A stretch of DNA of 64,000 nt from Orientallactaga sibirica (lineage: Eukaryota > Chordata > Mammalia > Rodentia > Dipodidae), in assembly GCA_036365145.1 (NCBI GenBank), contig JAEOAD010000034.1, forward strand, positions 19,931,501-19,995,500. Reading direction: 5' to 3'. Both the position numbers and the translations under genes were made by a program. Within the stretch, counting starts at the first letter, position 1. Each line of letters begins with the position of its first letter. A model generated the notes under the pieces. The model had not been told where the DNA came from, ran no database searches, and saw only the letters and a list, made by a program, of their open reading frames with translations. Below are positions 46,501-57,800 of this stretch, one piece after another.

Positions 46501-46834
46501 ACTATAACAAATTAGCTACCTACATCCTAAGAGATGAACACATATCTGGATTTTGGTTGCTCTTTGATAGTAAGCACCCATCATGGAAAAGCAGGAAGGT
46601 TGAGGATTTGGCTTCCTACTAAAGAGCAGCCATGAGGAACCCACCTGTAGGCTCTTCTTGTGGACAGTGTCTAGGAGTTGAGGCTCCATGATAAGGACAC
46701 ACTGACATTTAGGAGCCCATGCTGGGATATGTCTTTTGAAACAGGAGGAAACCTTATGGCACTGATTATTTTGTTGTTTCAAAGGACCAAACACTGAGAG
46801 AAACTTCCTTGTAGGTAAATCTCCAGAAGATGCC

Positions 46835-46836
<2 letters not shown>

Positions 46837-46884
<48 letters not shown>
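46837..46884. repeat. (GT)24 microsatellite
   Basis: Uninterrupted GT repeat of about 48 bp. His/Thr-rich minus-strand frames are its translation. Confidence 0.98.
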
Positions 46885-46886
<2 letters not shown>

Positions 46887-46989
46887 AGATGAATGTGCAC
46901 ACACATAGAGGCCAGATATGAGCATAACCCATGTGCATATACATAGAGGCTGGAGTAGAGTATTGAGTATCTGCCTCTTTTCATTCATC

Positions 46990-47220
46990 TTTCTGTTTCC
47001 TAAAGACAGTCTCCCACTGGATGCAAAGCTACCATTTTCACTGTTTTGTTTGTTTTTATATACTCACAGAGTTGTTAGCATTTCTAGCTACCACAGGACC
47101 AGGATTATAAATGTACATGGCCAAGCACAGCTGTTTACATGAGTAATGAGGAACTCAGGTGGTCCCAGGATCTCATGCCTGCATATCAAATGTTGTTAAC
47201 TACTGTGTCATCTTCCCAGC
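46990..47220 (-). mobile_element. B4-like SINE (B1/ID fusion), diverged
   Basis: 'ggaactcaggtggtcccag', 'ttaactactgtgtcatcttc' and 'ccagcc' at the right end fit the reversed ID half; degraded B1 sequence lies to the left. Confidence 0.55.
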
Positions 47221-48025
47221 CAAGGAGCAGAATGTTGATTTACTTTTTAAAACCCAACTTGAAATAATGCATCTAAATATTTAAAGATTTAATGGTATGA
47301 CTATATTTAATAGAAAAGTACATCAATTCTTCTGTCCACGTACTCAGGTGGTATTTATTTAAAGAGCATCTTGTGTACACTGGCATTTCTGGCACAGTGA
47401 TGAAGGATCCAGTGATGTTCAATTCTAGGGTGGTGAGACATTTAAAAGTATATTCATAATATGATAAGAAATGTGTGCCATGATGGAACAAAACAAAATG
47501 GGATATTCACACAAAAGGAGGAAAGAGAGCTATGAATGAGAATCTAGAATGAATTAAATAAAGGCTCATGAAGAGCTAGATGATGAGATTTCTGGTGGAG
47601 AAAAAGCCACTAAGTTCTGAGTTGGATAAAACTTGTCTCACTCAGCTAATAGCAAGATTATCATAGCACAGCAGAATGTGCCAGGGAGCAGGAGGATCAA
47701 CTGTGAATCCATATCAGTTTTAGGAGGAGGATCCAGTGCTGAGCCAGGTAAGGTGGAATGGTAGAAGTTAATACAAAGATGCTAGGCTAGGGCTGTGGAC
47801 CAAGATCAGGTAGAACACAGTGACAATAAATAGGGAGAGTAGTTGAGGTGGTGAGGTAGCAACAGATTTTACTTGTGTTCCTTCTCCTTTTTCTTTATCT
47901 CCATCTCCTCCTATTCTGTCTCTGCTTTCTTCTTCAGTATTGTCTTCTCTTTCACCTTCCTTTCTTTAGAATTTTTCTCTTTTGTTATTTGTGGATTTAT
48001 TTTTTTTTAAAAAAAAAAAAAAAAC
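47221..48025. other. Unassigned interval
   Basis: Ends in C/T-rich sequence and a T-run followed by an A-run (48000-48024). No gene recognised. Confidence 0.4.
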
Positions 48026-49754
48026 AGGCTGCACACATAGATCCCTTTTTCCCTTCCCCAGTTCTGCTGAGGGTCTTTGGTATTCATTATAGGGACCAAG
48101 AGGGCTCAGTCAGTTTCTACAGGGATGGGGAAAACATAGTGACTCAGGTTATTCTACCCACTATGAGCCTTTTACAATCTTTCTGCACCCTCTTCTGTGA
48201 TGATTCCTGAGCTGTGCTGGGCGAGATCTGATTTAGTGTTGCTTTCTCTGTCAACTCTGGTCCTCTGTTTTGATGAGGTTTGAGTGACCACTGTGTCTGT
48301 CACCATTTCCCTGGAACTGATTTTTAGGCTGGCCATGAGAGCAGTATTGGTGTCACTGTTTCCTCTGTGCTGACTTCTGAGCCTGGGCAGATGCAGTGGA
48401 GGTGACTCATCTCCTGGGAGACTGCTCTCTCTTCTTGAAGTATTCTTCTTCTCACCTGTATTCTCCTCCACCTGCAAAATAGAATAGATTCTCTATCCAA
48501 AAGTGAGAGTAATGTGAATAAAAGGGGATAAGACACTAAGTGGGTCTCTCGTTTAATCCGTGGGCAGTTGGTTGCCTACATTGACTGTGTTCCACTATTG
48601 CATAGTGTATACTTCTTGCTCAGCTGGTTGCTTTTGTAACTGGCAGGATATCCTGTTAAATCAACCAGTTGGCAAATGCTATTGTCCAGCTTCTCTAGTA
48701 GCACTTTCTAGCAGTATGAGGGCTAAAGAAACTGGATTCTCTCTCAGTTCCAGCATGTTCATTTGATGTCCACTGGCTGTGGGCTGTGGGGTCTTCAGCA
48801 ATAGGGAATTACTTTTAGCTCTTTCAGGTAACCCAGTGTTGTGGCAATAGCTTGTATTATTTTGGGGACCTCATGTCTCCCTGACCAAGAGCTCACTATG
48901 GTGGGTTGACTCAGTTTTGGCCCTTGGAATTACCAGACAGTACCCATGGTCTTAGGTTAATGCTTTCTCCACCCTTTATGGATCTCTTATGTTTGGGTCC
49001 CTCTCCCCATTACTGAGGGTAATGACTTGTAGAGTGGTATCCCAAAGAAAGATTCTATAGGATTGATTCATTTTGCCATTAGTTTTATGTATTTCCCCAA
49101 ACTCCCTTCTCCTACCCCTAGGCCTTTCCATGCCTTTCTTTTTGCTGATTGTTGACTCGTTGTTCAGTAGCCCTTCCTCTATTTCTTCATTATTTTCCCT
49201 TTGTTCCTATCCTCATATTAATGCCATGTCTATATTGTAGATAGTTATTATGGCTTACGAGTAACTGATGCTGGACCAGGTTCGGAACTGCATATGAAAT
49301 GTCCTGTAGCCTTTGTCTTTCTGAATCTGTGTGGTCTCACTCAGCATGTTTTTTTTTTTTTTTTTTTCCTGAGTCAGTCCATTTTCCTGCAAATCTGATT
49401 GTTTCACTTTTCCTTTTTGGTAAGTAGAATTCCATTGTCTATATGTACCTCATCTTCTTTAACCATTTATTTGTTGATGGGCATCTGGGATGCTTCCAGT
49501 TCCTAGCTATTATGAATAGAGCAGCAATAAAAATGGTTGAGCAAATGTCTTTGTGGCATATATTAGATTCTTTATGATATATTCCCAAAGGAGGTATGGC
49601 TAGTTCTAATGATAGTTCTATTTGAGACTTTTGAGGAGTCTCCATACTGATTTTTATAGTGGATGTACCAGTTTGCACTCACACCAGCAGTGGATGAGAG
49701 TTTCTTTTTCCCCACACCCCCACAAGCATGTCCTGTCATTTTACTTTTTTTTTC

Positions 49755-49755
49755 T

Positions 49756-49795
<40 letters not shown>

Positions 49796-49989
49796 AGATA
49801 GAGAATGGGCATGCCAGGGCCCCTCAGCTGCTGTGAATGAACTCCAGATGTGTGTGCTCCCTTATGCACATGTGACATTGCACGCTTGCATCACTTTTGC
49901 ATCTGGTTAAACAGGGGACCTGGAAATTGAAACAGGCGTTCATAGGCTGCACAGGCAGGCACCTTAACTGCTAAGCCATCTCTCTAGCC
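49755..49989 (-). mobile_element. B2-like SINE
   Basis: GAGA run, 'gggcatgccagggcccctca' and 'aagccatctctctagcct' head. The word 'cctgtcattt' occurs on both sides (about 49732 and 49988), a target-site duplication. Confidence 0.93.
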
Positions 49990-50002
49990 TGTCATTTGAT
50001 TT

Positions 50003-50234
50003 TTTTTTCATATCATAACAAAGTTTATTGATTAAATCAAATGAAATTTTCAGTAACGAAAAAGATAAGTTACATTCATAAAAGATGCCATTCACGTTCA
50101 TTTTAGAAAGCAACATAGTAGATGTAAAAAATTGCTTAAGTGAAAAATGTAATATTGCAGTTCTAATTTATAAGCTGAAAAAAAATGATTTTGTCAACAT
50201 CTGAATAAAATATGCATTTATATACTACATGTTT
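50003..50234 (-). pseudogene. Short retrocopy of an unknown transcript 3' end
   Basis: On the minus strand the sequence ends with AATAAA, about 15 bp, then an A8 tail (plus strand: T-run at about 50001-50008, then 'caaagtttattgattaaatc'). It breaks the L1 ORF2 text, which resumes at 'gatggttgccattctggc'. No coding part is visible, as expected if only the 3'UTR was copied. I do not recognise the parent gene. Confidence 0.6.
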
Positions 50235-51055
50235 TTGATGGTTGCCATTCTGGCTGGAGTGAGAGGGAATCTCATAGGTGTTTAATGTGCATTTCCCTGA
50301 TGAGTAGAGATATTGAACATTTCTTTAGGTGTTTAATGGCCATTTGCATTTCTTCCTATGAGAACTCTCTGTTCAACTCCCTGTGCTATTTTTTTTTTTT
50401 TTTTTTGAGTGGGGTACTTGACTTTGTTTTATTGTTTAGGTTTTTGAGTTCTTTGTAGATTATAGATATAAACTTTTGTTGGAGGTATTGCTGGTTGAAA
50501 ATTTTCTATCATTCAGTAGGGTGTCTATTGACTCTGTTGATGGTTTGCTTATCTGTACAATAGCTATTTATTTTCATGATGCCCCAGTTGTTGAATGTTT
50601 GCCTAGAGGGACTGTTCTCACTGAGCCAACTGTGTCCATGCAGCTCCCTGGGATCTGCAGAGTTAAGGAATTCATCCAGTTCTTTCAGGTTTTCTAATTT
50701 TGTGGAGTATAGGTCTTTGAAATGTGTCCCAATGATTCTCTCAATTTCATTGGGTCTATTGTAATCTCTTCCTTTTCATTTCTGATCTTGTCTGCTTTCT
50801 CTTTTTTCCTTTATATCAAATTACCCAATGTTTATCACTCTTGTTTACTTTTGTGAAAAACCAGCTCTTTGATTCATCAACTTTTAATTTTATTTCCAAT
50901 TCATTGATTTCTTTTTAGCTCTTATCTTGATTTTTGCCTTATGTCTTGAACTACTGGGTTTGTATTCTTCTAGTTTTTCCAGTACCTTCAGCTGGATGAT
51001 TAAGTTATTGACTTTAATCTCTCTGTGTTTTTTGTTTGTTTGTTTGGTTGTTCTT

Positions 51056-51212
51056 TTTTGTTTGTTTGTTTTTCAAGGTAAGGTCTTACTGTAGCTCAGG
51101 CTGACCTGGCATTCACTATGTAGTCTCAGGGTGGCCTTGAACTTACAGCAATCCTCCTACCTCTGCCTCCCGAGAGCTGGGATTAAAGGCACATGCCACC
51201 ACATCTGGAAGA
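51056..51212 (-). mobile_element. B1-type SINE
   Basis: 'caggctgacctggcattcac', 'cctctgcctcccgagagctg'; (TTTG)n-rich tail at the left. Confidence 0.93.
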
Positions 51213-52629
51213 TCTCTGTTTTTGTAATGAAAGCATTTAGTGCTATAATCTTCCCTCTTAAGACTGCCTTTTTGTGTCCCATAAGTTTTGATATATTGAG
51301 TTCTCTTTATTATGCAGTTACAGAATTTTTTAAATTTCCCTTTTGATTTCTTCCATTACCCATGCTTTATTTAGTAATGAGTTGTTCAAGCTACAGGTGT
51401 TGTTAGATTTTCTGTTTCCTTTGTTGTTAATTTATAGCTTTATTACATTGCGGAATGATATAGTACATGGAATTATGTTGATTTTCCTGAATATGTTGAG
51501 ACATGTTTTATGTCCCAATATATGATCTATTTCAGTAGTGAAACTACTGAGAAGAATGTGTAGTGTATGGAATTAGGGTGAAATATTCTGTAGATGTCTG
51601 TTAAGCCCAATTAATCTATGATCTTATTTAAACTATTTATTTCATGGTTAATTTTCCGCTTAGAAGATCTGTCTAATGATGATAGTGGAGTATAAAAGTC
51701 TCCTACTATAATTGTTTTGGGTGTTATTTCTACTTTATTTTCCAATAGAATTTGCTTTATGAAATTTTGTGCTCATGTGTTTGGTGACTATAGGTTTATG
51801 ACTTTAACATCCTCTTGTTGTTTTGTTCCTTGGACGAGTATGAAGTATTCTTCTTTATCTCGTTTGATTATTTTTAGTTTGAAGTCCATTTTGTCTGATG
51901 TCAGTATAGCCACCCCTGCTTTTTTCTTATTTCCATTTATCTTGGAATATCTTTTTCCATACTTTCATCCTAAGGTGGTGTCAATCTTTATTGGTAAGGT
52001 GAGATTCCTCTAGACAGCAAGTGGATGGGTCCATTTTTCTGATCAATCTTTTAAGCCTGAGTCTGTTTTTGTTTGTTTATCTCTCTTTTTTTTTTCCCTA
52101 AGCCTGTGTCTTCTGATTAGAGTGTTGAGATAATTTGTTTAGAGTTGTATCTGTGAGGTGGGAGTTAATCCCTATCAAATTCGAGGCTTTGTGGAGTTTG
52201 ATGTTTTCTTCGACTTTATAGGTTTTCATGTCTATTCTATTCATGGCTGTTATTTTTCCTTCTTATAGACTCTTGGGTGTGATTGTTCATCACTTCAGTT
52301 TGGATTATTTTATGTAATATTCTCTGTAGGTTTGGCTTACTGCTCTTATAATTGCATACTGGTTTTTATCATGGAAAGTTTTTCTTCCACTTTATAAGGG
52401 ATAATTTTGCTGGGTACAGTATTTGGGGTAGCAGCCATGGTCTTTTAGGATTTGAAATGCTTCATTCCAATCCCTTCTGGCTTTTATAGTCTCCATTGGA
52501 CAAATCACAGGTAATTCTGATGAGCTTACCTTTGTACGTAAGAAGATGTTTTTCTCTTGAAGCTTTTAGAACCCTTTGTTTACATTATTGAGTTTTGCTT
52601 TTTGTGTTTTTTTGTTTGTTATGTTTTCT

Positions 52630-52784
52630 TTTTGTTTCTGTTTTTTGAGTAGGGTCTCACTCTAGCTCAGGCTGACCTGGTATTCACTCTGTAGTCTCAG
52701 GGTGGCCTTGAACTCATGGCGATCCTCCTACCTCTGCCTCCTGAGTACTGGGATTAAAGGCGTGTGCCACCACACCTGGCTTCA
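52630..52784 (-). mobile_element. B1-type SINE
   Basis: 'caggctgacctggtattcac', 'cctctgcctcctgagtactg', 'ccaccacacctggct'. Confidence 0.93.
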
Positions 52785-52799
52785 TTGTTGAGTTTTAAT

Positions 52800-54125
52800 T
52801 TAATATGATGTGGGGAATTTCTTCTCTGGTCCTGCTTGTTTGATGTTTTGGGTGCCTCTTTTGCTTTGATGGAGCTTTCTTTGGAGGCTAGAAAAATTTT
52901 CTTTGATAATTTTGTTGAGGATTGTGATGGTTAAGGTGTTGTTAACTTAATCTGTTTAGTAATCCACAAAATCACTTTGGAGTGGGTCTCTGAGGTTGCT
53001 TCCAGGAAGGATTAACTGAAGGAGGAAGTCCTTCCCCCAGAGCAGGTGGCCCCTCTCAGATGGGAACTTTATATAAGGAAGCTCTTGGTGAAAAAAGCCC
53101 CTTCCTTCCACTTGGCTGCTGGAGCTGCTTGCTGCCTTCCATTGTGATTGAAGACCAGCATGGACTGAAGACCTGCATGGATTGAAAACCAGCGGCTCCT
53201 CAGGAAGCCTCAGGTTCAGAGACCAACGTAGTAGGACTGATCCCCAGAGGAGTGAGAGAGGAGCTGAGGGAGGGCTGGGCCAGGGTCCAGGTCTGCAGTC
53301 CTTTAGTGCTGGCTTGGGACTGCTGTGGCATCTGGCCACATGGACTGAGCAGCTACTGGGTTTCTTGATTCTTGGGCTTGCAACTGCTGTTAGACTATGG
53401 TGAGCTAATCCAATAAATTCCCTTTTTAATATAATTAATTCTACTGGTTCTGTTCCTCTAGAGAACCCTGACTAATACAAGGAAGTTCTCTATGCCTCTC
53501 ATTTATGTTGCTTCCACTTCTTGTATGCCAATGATCTGAATATTTGTTCTCTTTAAGGAATCCCAAACTTCCCTCATACTCTGTGTACATGTTTTTTGGA
53601 GTTTATCATTTTTCGACTGCTGGACTATTTCCTCTGTTTTGTCCTCAAGTTCTAAGAGTCTGTCCTCCATATTGTCTACTTTGTTGGTGAGGCTTTCTTG
53701 GGAGCCTTTCAAAGGAGTTATTTCATTGTTGTTGTCTATTATGTTTTCTTTTTTTCAGCATCTCCATCTCTTTGTGGAATTCCAATTTCATTTCTTGAGT
53801 AGATTTGCTAGTTGGTTGTGGGAGTTCACTCTGGCATTTCATTATATTTTCATTTAGTTGATTCCACTGTCTATTGAGATGGTTTATTTGTTGGTTCTTC
53901 TCCATTTTCTTTATCTTTCTATGAAGTTCTTTTGAAGTCTTCAGGTTTTTTTTTTAGACGTGTTTTGAGTTCTTTTTGCTGATTTGTTTCCTCCAGCCAT
54001 GCTTTGAGTTCATTTTCGAATTCTTCTTGGTGATTTTCTTCATTCAACCATGCTTTAAAATCTTTTGTGAGTTTTTTTATTTTGGTCTCAACTAATTCTT
54101 GCATCCTTTTATTCATGGCCTCATT
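52800..54125 (-). pseudogene. L1 ORF1 remnant split by an LTR
   Basis: Minus-strand fragments with ORF1 features: 53712-53503 carries VDNMEDRLLELEDKTEEI (coiled coil) and MREVWDSLKRTNIQIIGIQE (start of the RNA-binding part). 54116-53919 and 53905-53723 carry further Lys/Glu/Gln-rich coiled coil in other frames. The C-terminal part continues on the far side of the LTR (52922-52800). The LTR insertion, frameshifts and stops rule out a product. Confidence 0.8.
52923..53479 (+). mobile_element. Solo ERVL-type LTR (MLT2/MT2-like) inside L1 ORF1
   Basis: 557 bp, starting TGTGATGGTTAA and ending CCTGACTAATACA, flanked by AGGAT (52918-52922) and AGGAA (53480-53484), a 5-bp duplication with one change. 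TATA-like 'ctttatataaggaag' near 53070 and AATAAA near 53413 give plus orientation. The ends match those of MLT2-type LTRs, while the middle is lineage-specific. Confidence 0.75.
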
Positions 54126-54770
54126 AAGTATACAGAATATACTTGCTATAGCTCCATTTTCGGTTTCTAAGGCTGGATTTCCTATAGCTTGCAGCAGAGG
54201 CTTCCATGATGGTGGCTGGTGACTTAGGTGGGGTATTTTGATTTGGTGCCTTGCGTTTTTTGTTCTGTGTCAGGGTTTGCTCATCTTGAGGTTATTGTCT
54301 TGTTTTTCCATTGCTGTAGCAAATTGTATCTCTTGTGGAATGTGGATTGATTACCATGTTCACGTTTGGTCAAGGCACAAGTGAGAAAGGTGGTGTATTC
54401 ACAGGTTTTGACTGGGTGCTCTTGAGCCTGAGCAGGTCCTTTAGTGTATTCACTCTCCTGGGAATTTTGAGTCAGGTTCTGGATTGCCTGGTCAACTCAA
54501 AGACCAGGATGGGTCCTGATGACTCTGTGATACTCACTGCCTTGTTATTGGTAGTGGGCTTGGCTGTGGTAGCTGGTGGGTGACAGGAGAAAGAGATAGC
54601 AGGAATCCCACTCTGGGGTTTGAATCTCTGTAATGTGGTTTTGGTTCCTGCCTTGGTCCAGAGTTTGAGGTTGAGATGATTGCAGGCAGATTCCTACTTA
54701 TGAGCCTGCCATAACACATCTTTTGTGGGTATCTGGTATTTCCCTACCTGCCCCACCAGGAAACAGGAAT

Positions 54771-55133
54771 CCAGGGGCCTACTCTCACTGCATAACCTCG
54801 GTCACAGCTGTCCCATACCGGCAGCAGGGGAACCAGAAGCCAAGAAACCAGGATCTGGGGAGCCAGGATTCCAGGCCTACTAATGCAGGTGGGAAGGTTT
54901 CCAGTTGCCCTACACCAGCAACAGAGGAACAGGGATCCAGGGAATGGCAAAGTGGGGAACTTGGAGTCCAGGCCTACTCAAGATGCATTCATGCAGGGTC
55001 CCAGCCAGCCCACATCAACATCAAGGGAACTGGGAGCCAAGGAACCAGGCAGTCAGGAGGTGGGGAACAAGGAACCTAAGCCTACTCATGCCACATCTCA
55101 GCAGGGTCCCAGCAACCCCACACCAGCAGCTTA
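54771..55133 (-). repeat. ~100-bp tandem monomers at the L1 5' end
   Basis: Units start at 54771, 54871, 54968 and 55075, each beginning 'ccaggcctact' or a close variant and containing 'ccacaccagcag'-like and 'gggaacnnggagnccagg'-like words. The outermost unit is cut at about 55133. In murid L1s such 5' monomers carry the promoter; by position these should do the same. Confidence 0.75.
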
Positions 55134-55138
55134 ATTTT

Positions 55139-55205
55139 TCTTTTTTTAAATATTTGTTTTATTTATTTAGTTGAGAGAGAGAGAGAAAGATGCAGAAGAT
55201 GCAGA

Positions 55206-55277
<72 letters not shown>

Positions 55278-55419
55278 TCTAGGGCCTGTAGCCACTGCAG
55301 ATGAACTCCAGACACATGTGCCACCTTGTGCATTTGGCTTAATTGGGTCCTGGGGAATCAAATCTGGGTCCTTTGGTTTTCACACAAGTGCTTTAACTAC
55401 TAAGCCATCTCTCCAGCCC
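55139..55419 (-). mobile_element. B2-like SINE with expanded microsatellite
   Basis: 'actccagacacatgtgccac', 'taagccatctctccagccct' head at the right; the usual GA tract has grown into (GT)n(GA)n. Confidence 0.92.
55208..55270. repeat. Compound (GT)n(GA)n microsatellite
   Basis: About 16 GT units followed by about 15 GA units. Confidence 0.97.
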
Positions 55420-55426
55420 TAATTTT

Positions 55427-55427
<1 letters not shown>

Positions 55428-55461
<34 letters not shown>

Positions 55462-55472
55462 TATACATATAT
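55428..55472. repeat. (CA)n then (TA/CATA)n microsatellite
   Basis: 'acacacacacac' run then 'tacatatacatatatgta', marking the A-tail side of the next SINE. Confidence 0.9.
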
Positions 55473-55475
55473 GTA

Positions 55476-55625
55476 TAGGTTTTCTGAGGTAGGGTCTCAC
55501 TCCAGCTCAGGCTGACCTGGAACCCATTATGTAGTCTCAGGCTGGCCTCGAACTCACTCATGCTGATCCTCCTACCTCTGCCTCCTGAGTGCTGGGATTA
55601 AAGGCATGAGCCACCATGCCCAGCT
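55476..55625 (-). mobile_element. B1-type SINE
   Basis: 'caggctgacctggaaccca', 'cctctgcctcctgagtgctg', 'ccaccatgcccagct'. Confidence 0.94.
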
Positions 55626-55829
55626 TAAAAAATATTTTTATTTATTTATTTGTGGAGAGAGGAAGGAAGAGAGAAAAGATAATGAGAGAGAATGGGTATG
55701 CCAGGTCTTCTTGTCACTGCACACAAACTTCAGACGCATGTGCCATTTTGTGCATTTTTTTATTTGAGTACTGGGGAATCAAACTGGGACCAGCAAGCTT
55801 TGAAAACACTGAGGCCTCTCCCCAGCCCT
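55626..55829 (-). mobile_element. B2-like SINE
   Basis: TTTA tail, 'gggtatgccaggtcttcttg', 'ggcctctccccagccct' head. Confidence 0.88.
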
Positions 55830-55845
55830 ACTTCCACTTCCTTCA

Positions 55846-55848
<3 letters not shown>

Positions 55849-55902
<54 letters not shown>
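55849..55902. repeat. (AT)27 microsatellite
   Basis: 54 bp of uninterrupted AT, likely unstable. Confidence 0.98.
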
Positions 55903-55905
<3 letters not shown>

Positions 55906-56934
55906 GAGGCCCTTACAAATATGCCTGACATATTTACTATGCAGGAAATGAGCCTTTCCCTTGACTACCAGTGGAATTAACATACTTGAAAGACAATCAG
56001 GGCTCATTATATTTATATATATGGAATTTTTAATTCATGGGATGGGAACAGATGGGGAAGGCTGGAGAGAATGAGGGAATGAGAATGGTGAGAATTATGG
56101 GGCCTCTGGCATATCTGGCAGGTCAAAGGATGGAGCTGGCTGGGTTTGCTATGCAACCATCCTATGGGGTACTCAAGTTCCCAGAGGTCATACTTTGCAT
56201 CCAGGAAATGAAACATGACACAGATGATGCCAATAATCTCCTGTGTCCTCTATCAAAGTGAACAGCCCAATTTGTCATTTTAAAGATACCTGGGAATGTA
56301 AAATATTTCAAAATACCAGTTATAGGAATATAATGACATAATAGTACTTTTGGAAGTGGTGATAAACTTCATCTGACATGACAGGGCAGTAAAGGACACT
56401 AAAGTCTATGAACATGAATCCGTGTTGTCAAAGAGAAACACAGCTGGGATTGCAAAGAGAAGAAAAGTTGATTTTTAACCAAATATGAGTAGCTATAATC
56501 TGAGAACAATACATTCCCAAAACTTACCTAATAGTCACAAAGATGTTAGGTCAGATACAGCAGTTTGCAGTAAAGGACTGTTATTGGGAATAAAGGTAGG
56601 CCAAGGTGATTTTAGTTCTGGATCCCAAGTCAATCAATCTGCAAGCTCTTCATCACAGATGTGGTTTCATCAGAGAACTTCAGTTCCTAGTGTGACACCT
56701 GCATTCTCAAAGAGTTAGCCACTTGAGACTTGCAGCTGGAATATTTCATCATGAAAAACAAAATGTGGGTTTGGGATTGTGTGTGTGTGTGTGTATGTAT
56801 GCAGTATGCATATGTAGAGTATGTGTGTAGTGCTGTGTATGTTTAAGTTGTGTGGTATAAGCATGTATGTGCAGGTGGGCACACCTATGCACATGCCTTT
56901 GGATGTCAAAGGAGAATGGAAGTTGTGTTCTTTT
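55903..56934. other. Unique-looking interval with a GT-rich patch
   Basis: GT-rich sequence at about 56778-56850; otherwise no recognised gene or repeat. Confidence 0.4.
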
Positions 56935-57178
56935 GTCACTGATCTGTGTATGGCATTGAGACAGGAGCTGCTGTCTGTCAGCTAGCTATAGCAGATCTCT
57001 GCTCTTCATGCCACAACACCCCACCATAGGACTGGAGTGATAGATGTGCAACCATGCTCAGCTTTCTATGTGAGTTCTGGGGAATCAAACTTGGTGGTTT
57101 GGGTCCTCATCCAAGAGGCCCTCATGCTTCTGTAGGAAGTGTTTATACATGCTAAGCCATTTTCCCAGCTTGAAGTTA
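56935..57178 (-). mobile_element. B4-like SINE
   Basis: 'gcaaccatgctcagctttct' (B1 part), 'gttctggggaatcaaacttg' and 'ctaagccattttcccagctt' (ID part), on the minus strand. Confidence 0.65.
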
Positions 57179-57439
57179 TATATTTTTTTAATTTATCCTT
57201 ATTTATATACAAGTAGAGTATAATGTGGGGAAACAGAGGTTGCAATTGAATTAGAAGTCTTAGCACCCATGTTATAGAGATGCAAAGGATAGTAAAAATA
57301 TTTATACTATAAGAATCTAAAGCCTTCATCCAATCTCATGGCAACCTAGAGAGATGGTTTTTCATCCTCTGAATGTCTCATTTTACAGGACGTGCTACCT
57401 CCTTTTATAAGAGTCTTAGAGCTTTATACACAGCTATCT

Positions 57440-57800
57440 CTCTCCACTACCACTTAGCCATGTTAACCCTGGGACACTGGAACTTCCTCCTGGTATGGTA
57501 ATTGCAGATACCTCTGGGATAAGAGGAGGAAAAGCTACTTCCCCCAAATTCTTACCTCTGTACACCACTCAAGACCCCATCCTCACAGAGAACTTTCTCT
57601 CTTCTTCATAAACCCTCTCCTTGGCCCTTCCCATCTCTATCCCTTCTCTCTTTCTCATCTCTCTCCTCCCATTTTCCCTCTACCCCATTAGAATAAAGTT
57701 TTAAGCCCAAGAAGCTGTCTATCTTGGTTCTCCACTGCCCACCCCATTCCTAATATTTTTTTCAGTGTATCCAGGTGGTATCATTGTTCTCTCTCCTTAT
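57440..57800 (+). other. Possible 3' part of an unclassified LTR
   Basis: C/T-rich sequence followed by 'gaataaagttttaagcccaa' and 'gtctatcttggttctccact' has the look of an LTR polyadenylation region. No ends or target duplication found. Confidence 0.25.

Larger units (their letters stand above)
49350..52640 (-). pseudogene. L1 ORF2 remnant
   Basis: ORF2 encodes the L1 endonuclease and reverse transcriptase. Its C-terminal part is visible at 49678-49439 on the minus strand (PLGIYHKESN, FIAALFIIARNWKHPRCPS, KKMRYI). The central part follows as antisense landmarks: 'ctttgtagattatagatata' (50451), 'tgtcccaatgattctctcaa' (50727), 'gttagattttctgtttcctt' (51401). The upstream endonuclease part is near 51600-52560. 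It is interrupted by SINEs, a retrocopy and many stops. Confidence 0.75.
48026..55133 (-). mobile_element. Near full-length L1, minus strand, with five nested insertions
   Basis: From right to left: 5'UTR monomers (about 55133-54771), rest of 5'UTR (to about 54125), ORF1 remnant (about 54125-52800), ORF2 remnant (to about 49350) and 3'UTR (49350-48026). Nested inside are a solo LTR (52923-53479), two B1s, a B2-like SINE and a short retrocopy. Removing these leaves about 5.9 kb, somewhat short of an intact L1, so small deletions are likely. Both frames are broken; the insertions show it has been resident for a long time. Confidence 0.88.

Noticed and set aside
46516..46988. Frames of 142, 72 and 69 codons with long His/Thr runs
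   Set aside because: They are translations of the (GT)24 microsatellite in different frames.
52956..53339. 127-codon minus-strand frame
   Set aside because: Antisense within the ERVL-type solo LTR, with no family signature.
54771..55133. Possible CRISPR-like array
   Set aside because: The units are imperfect ~100-bp tandem copies with no constant short repeat and spacer pattern, and they form the 5' end of an L1 in a mammalian genome.
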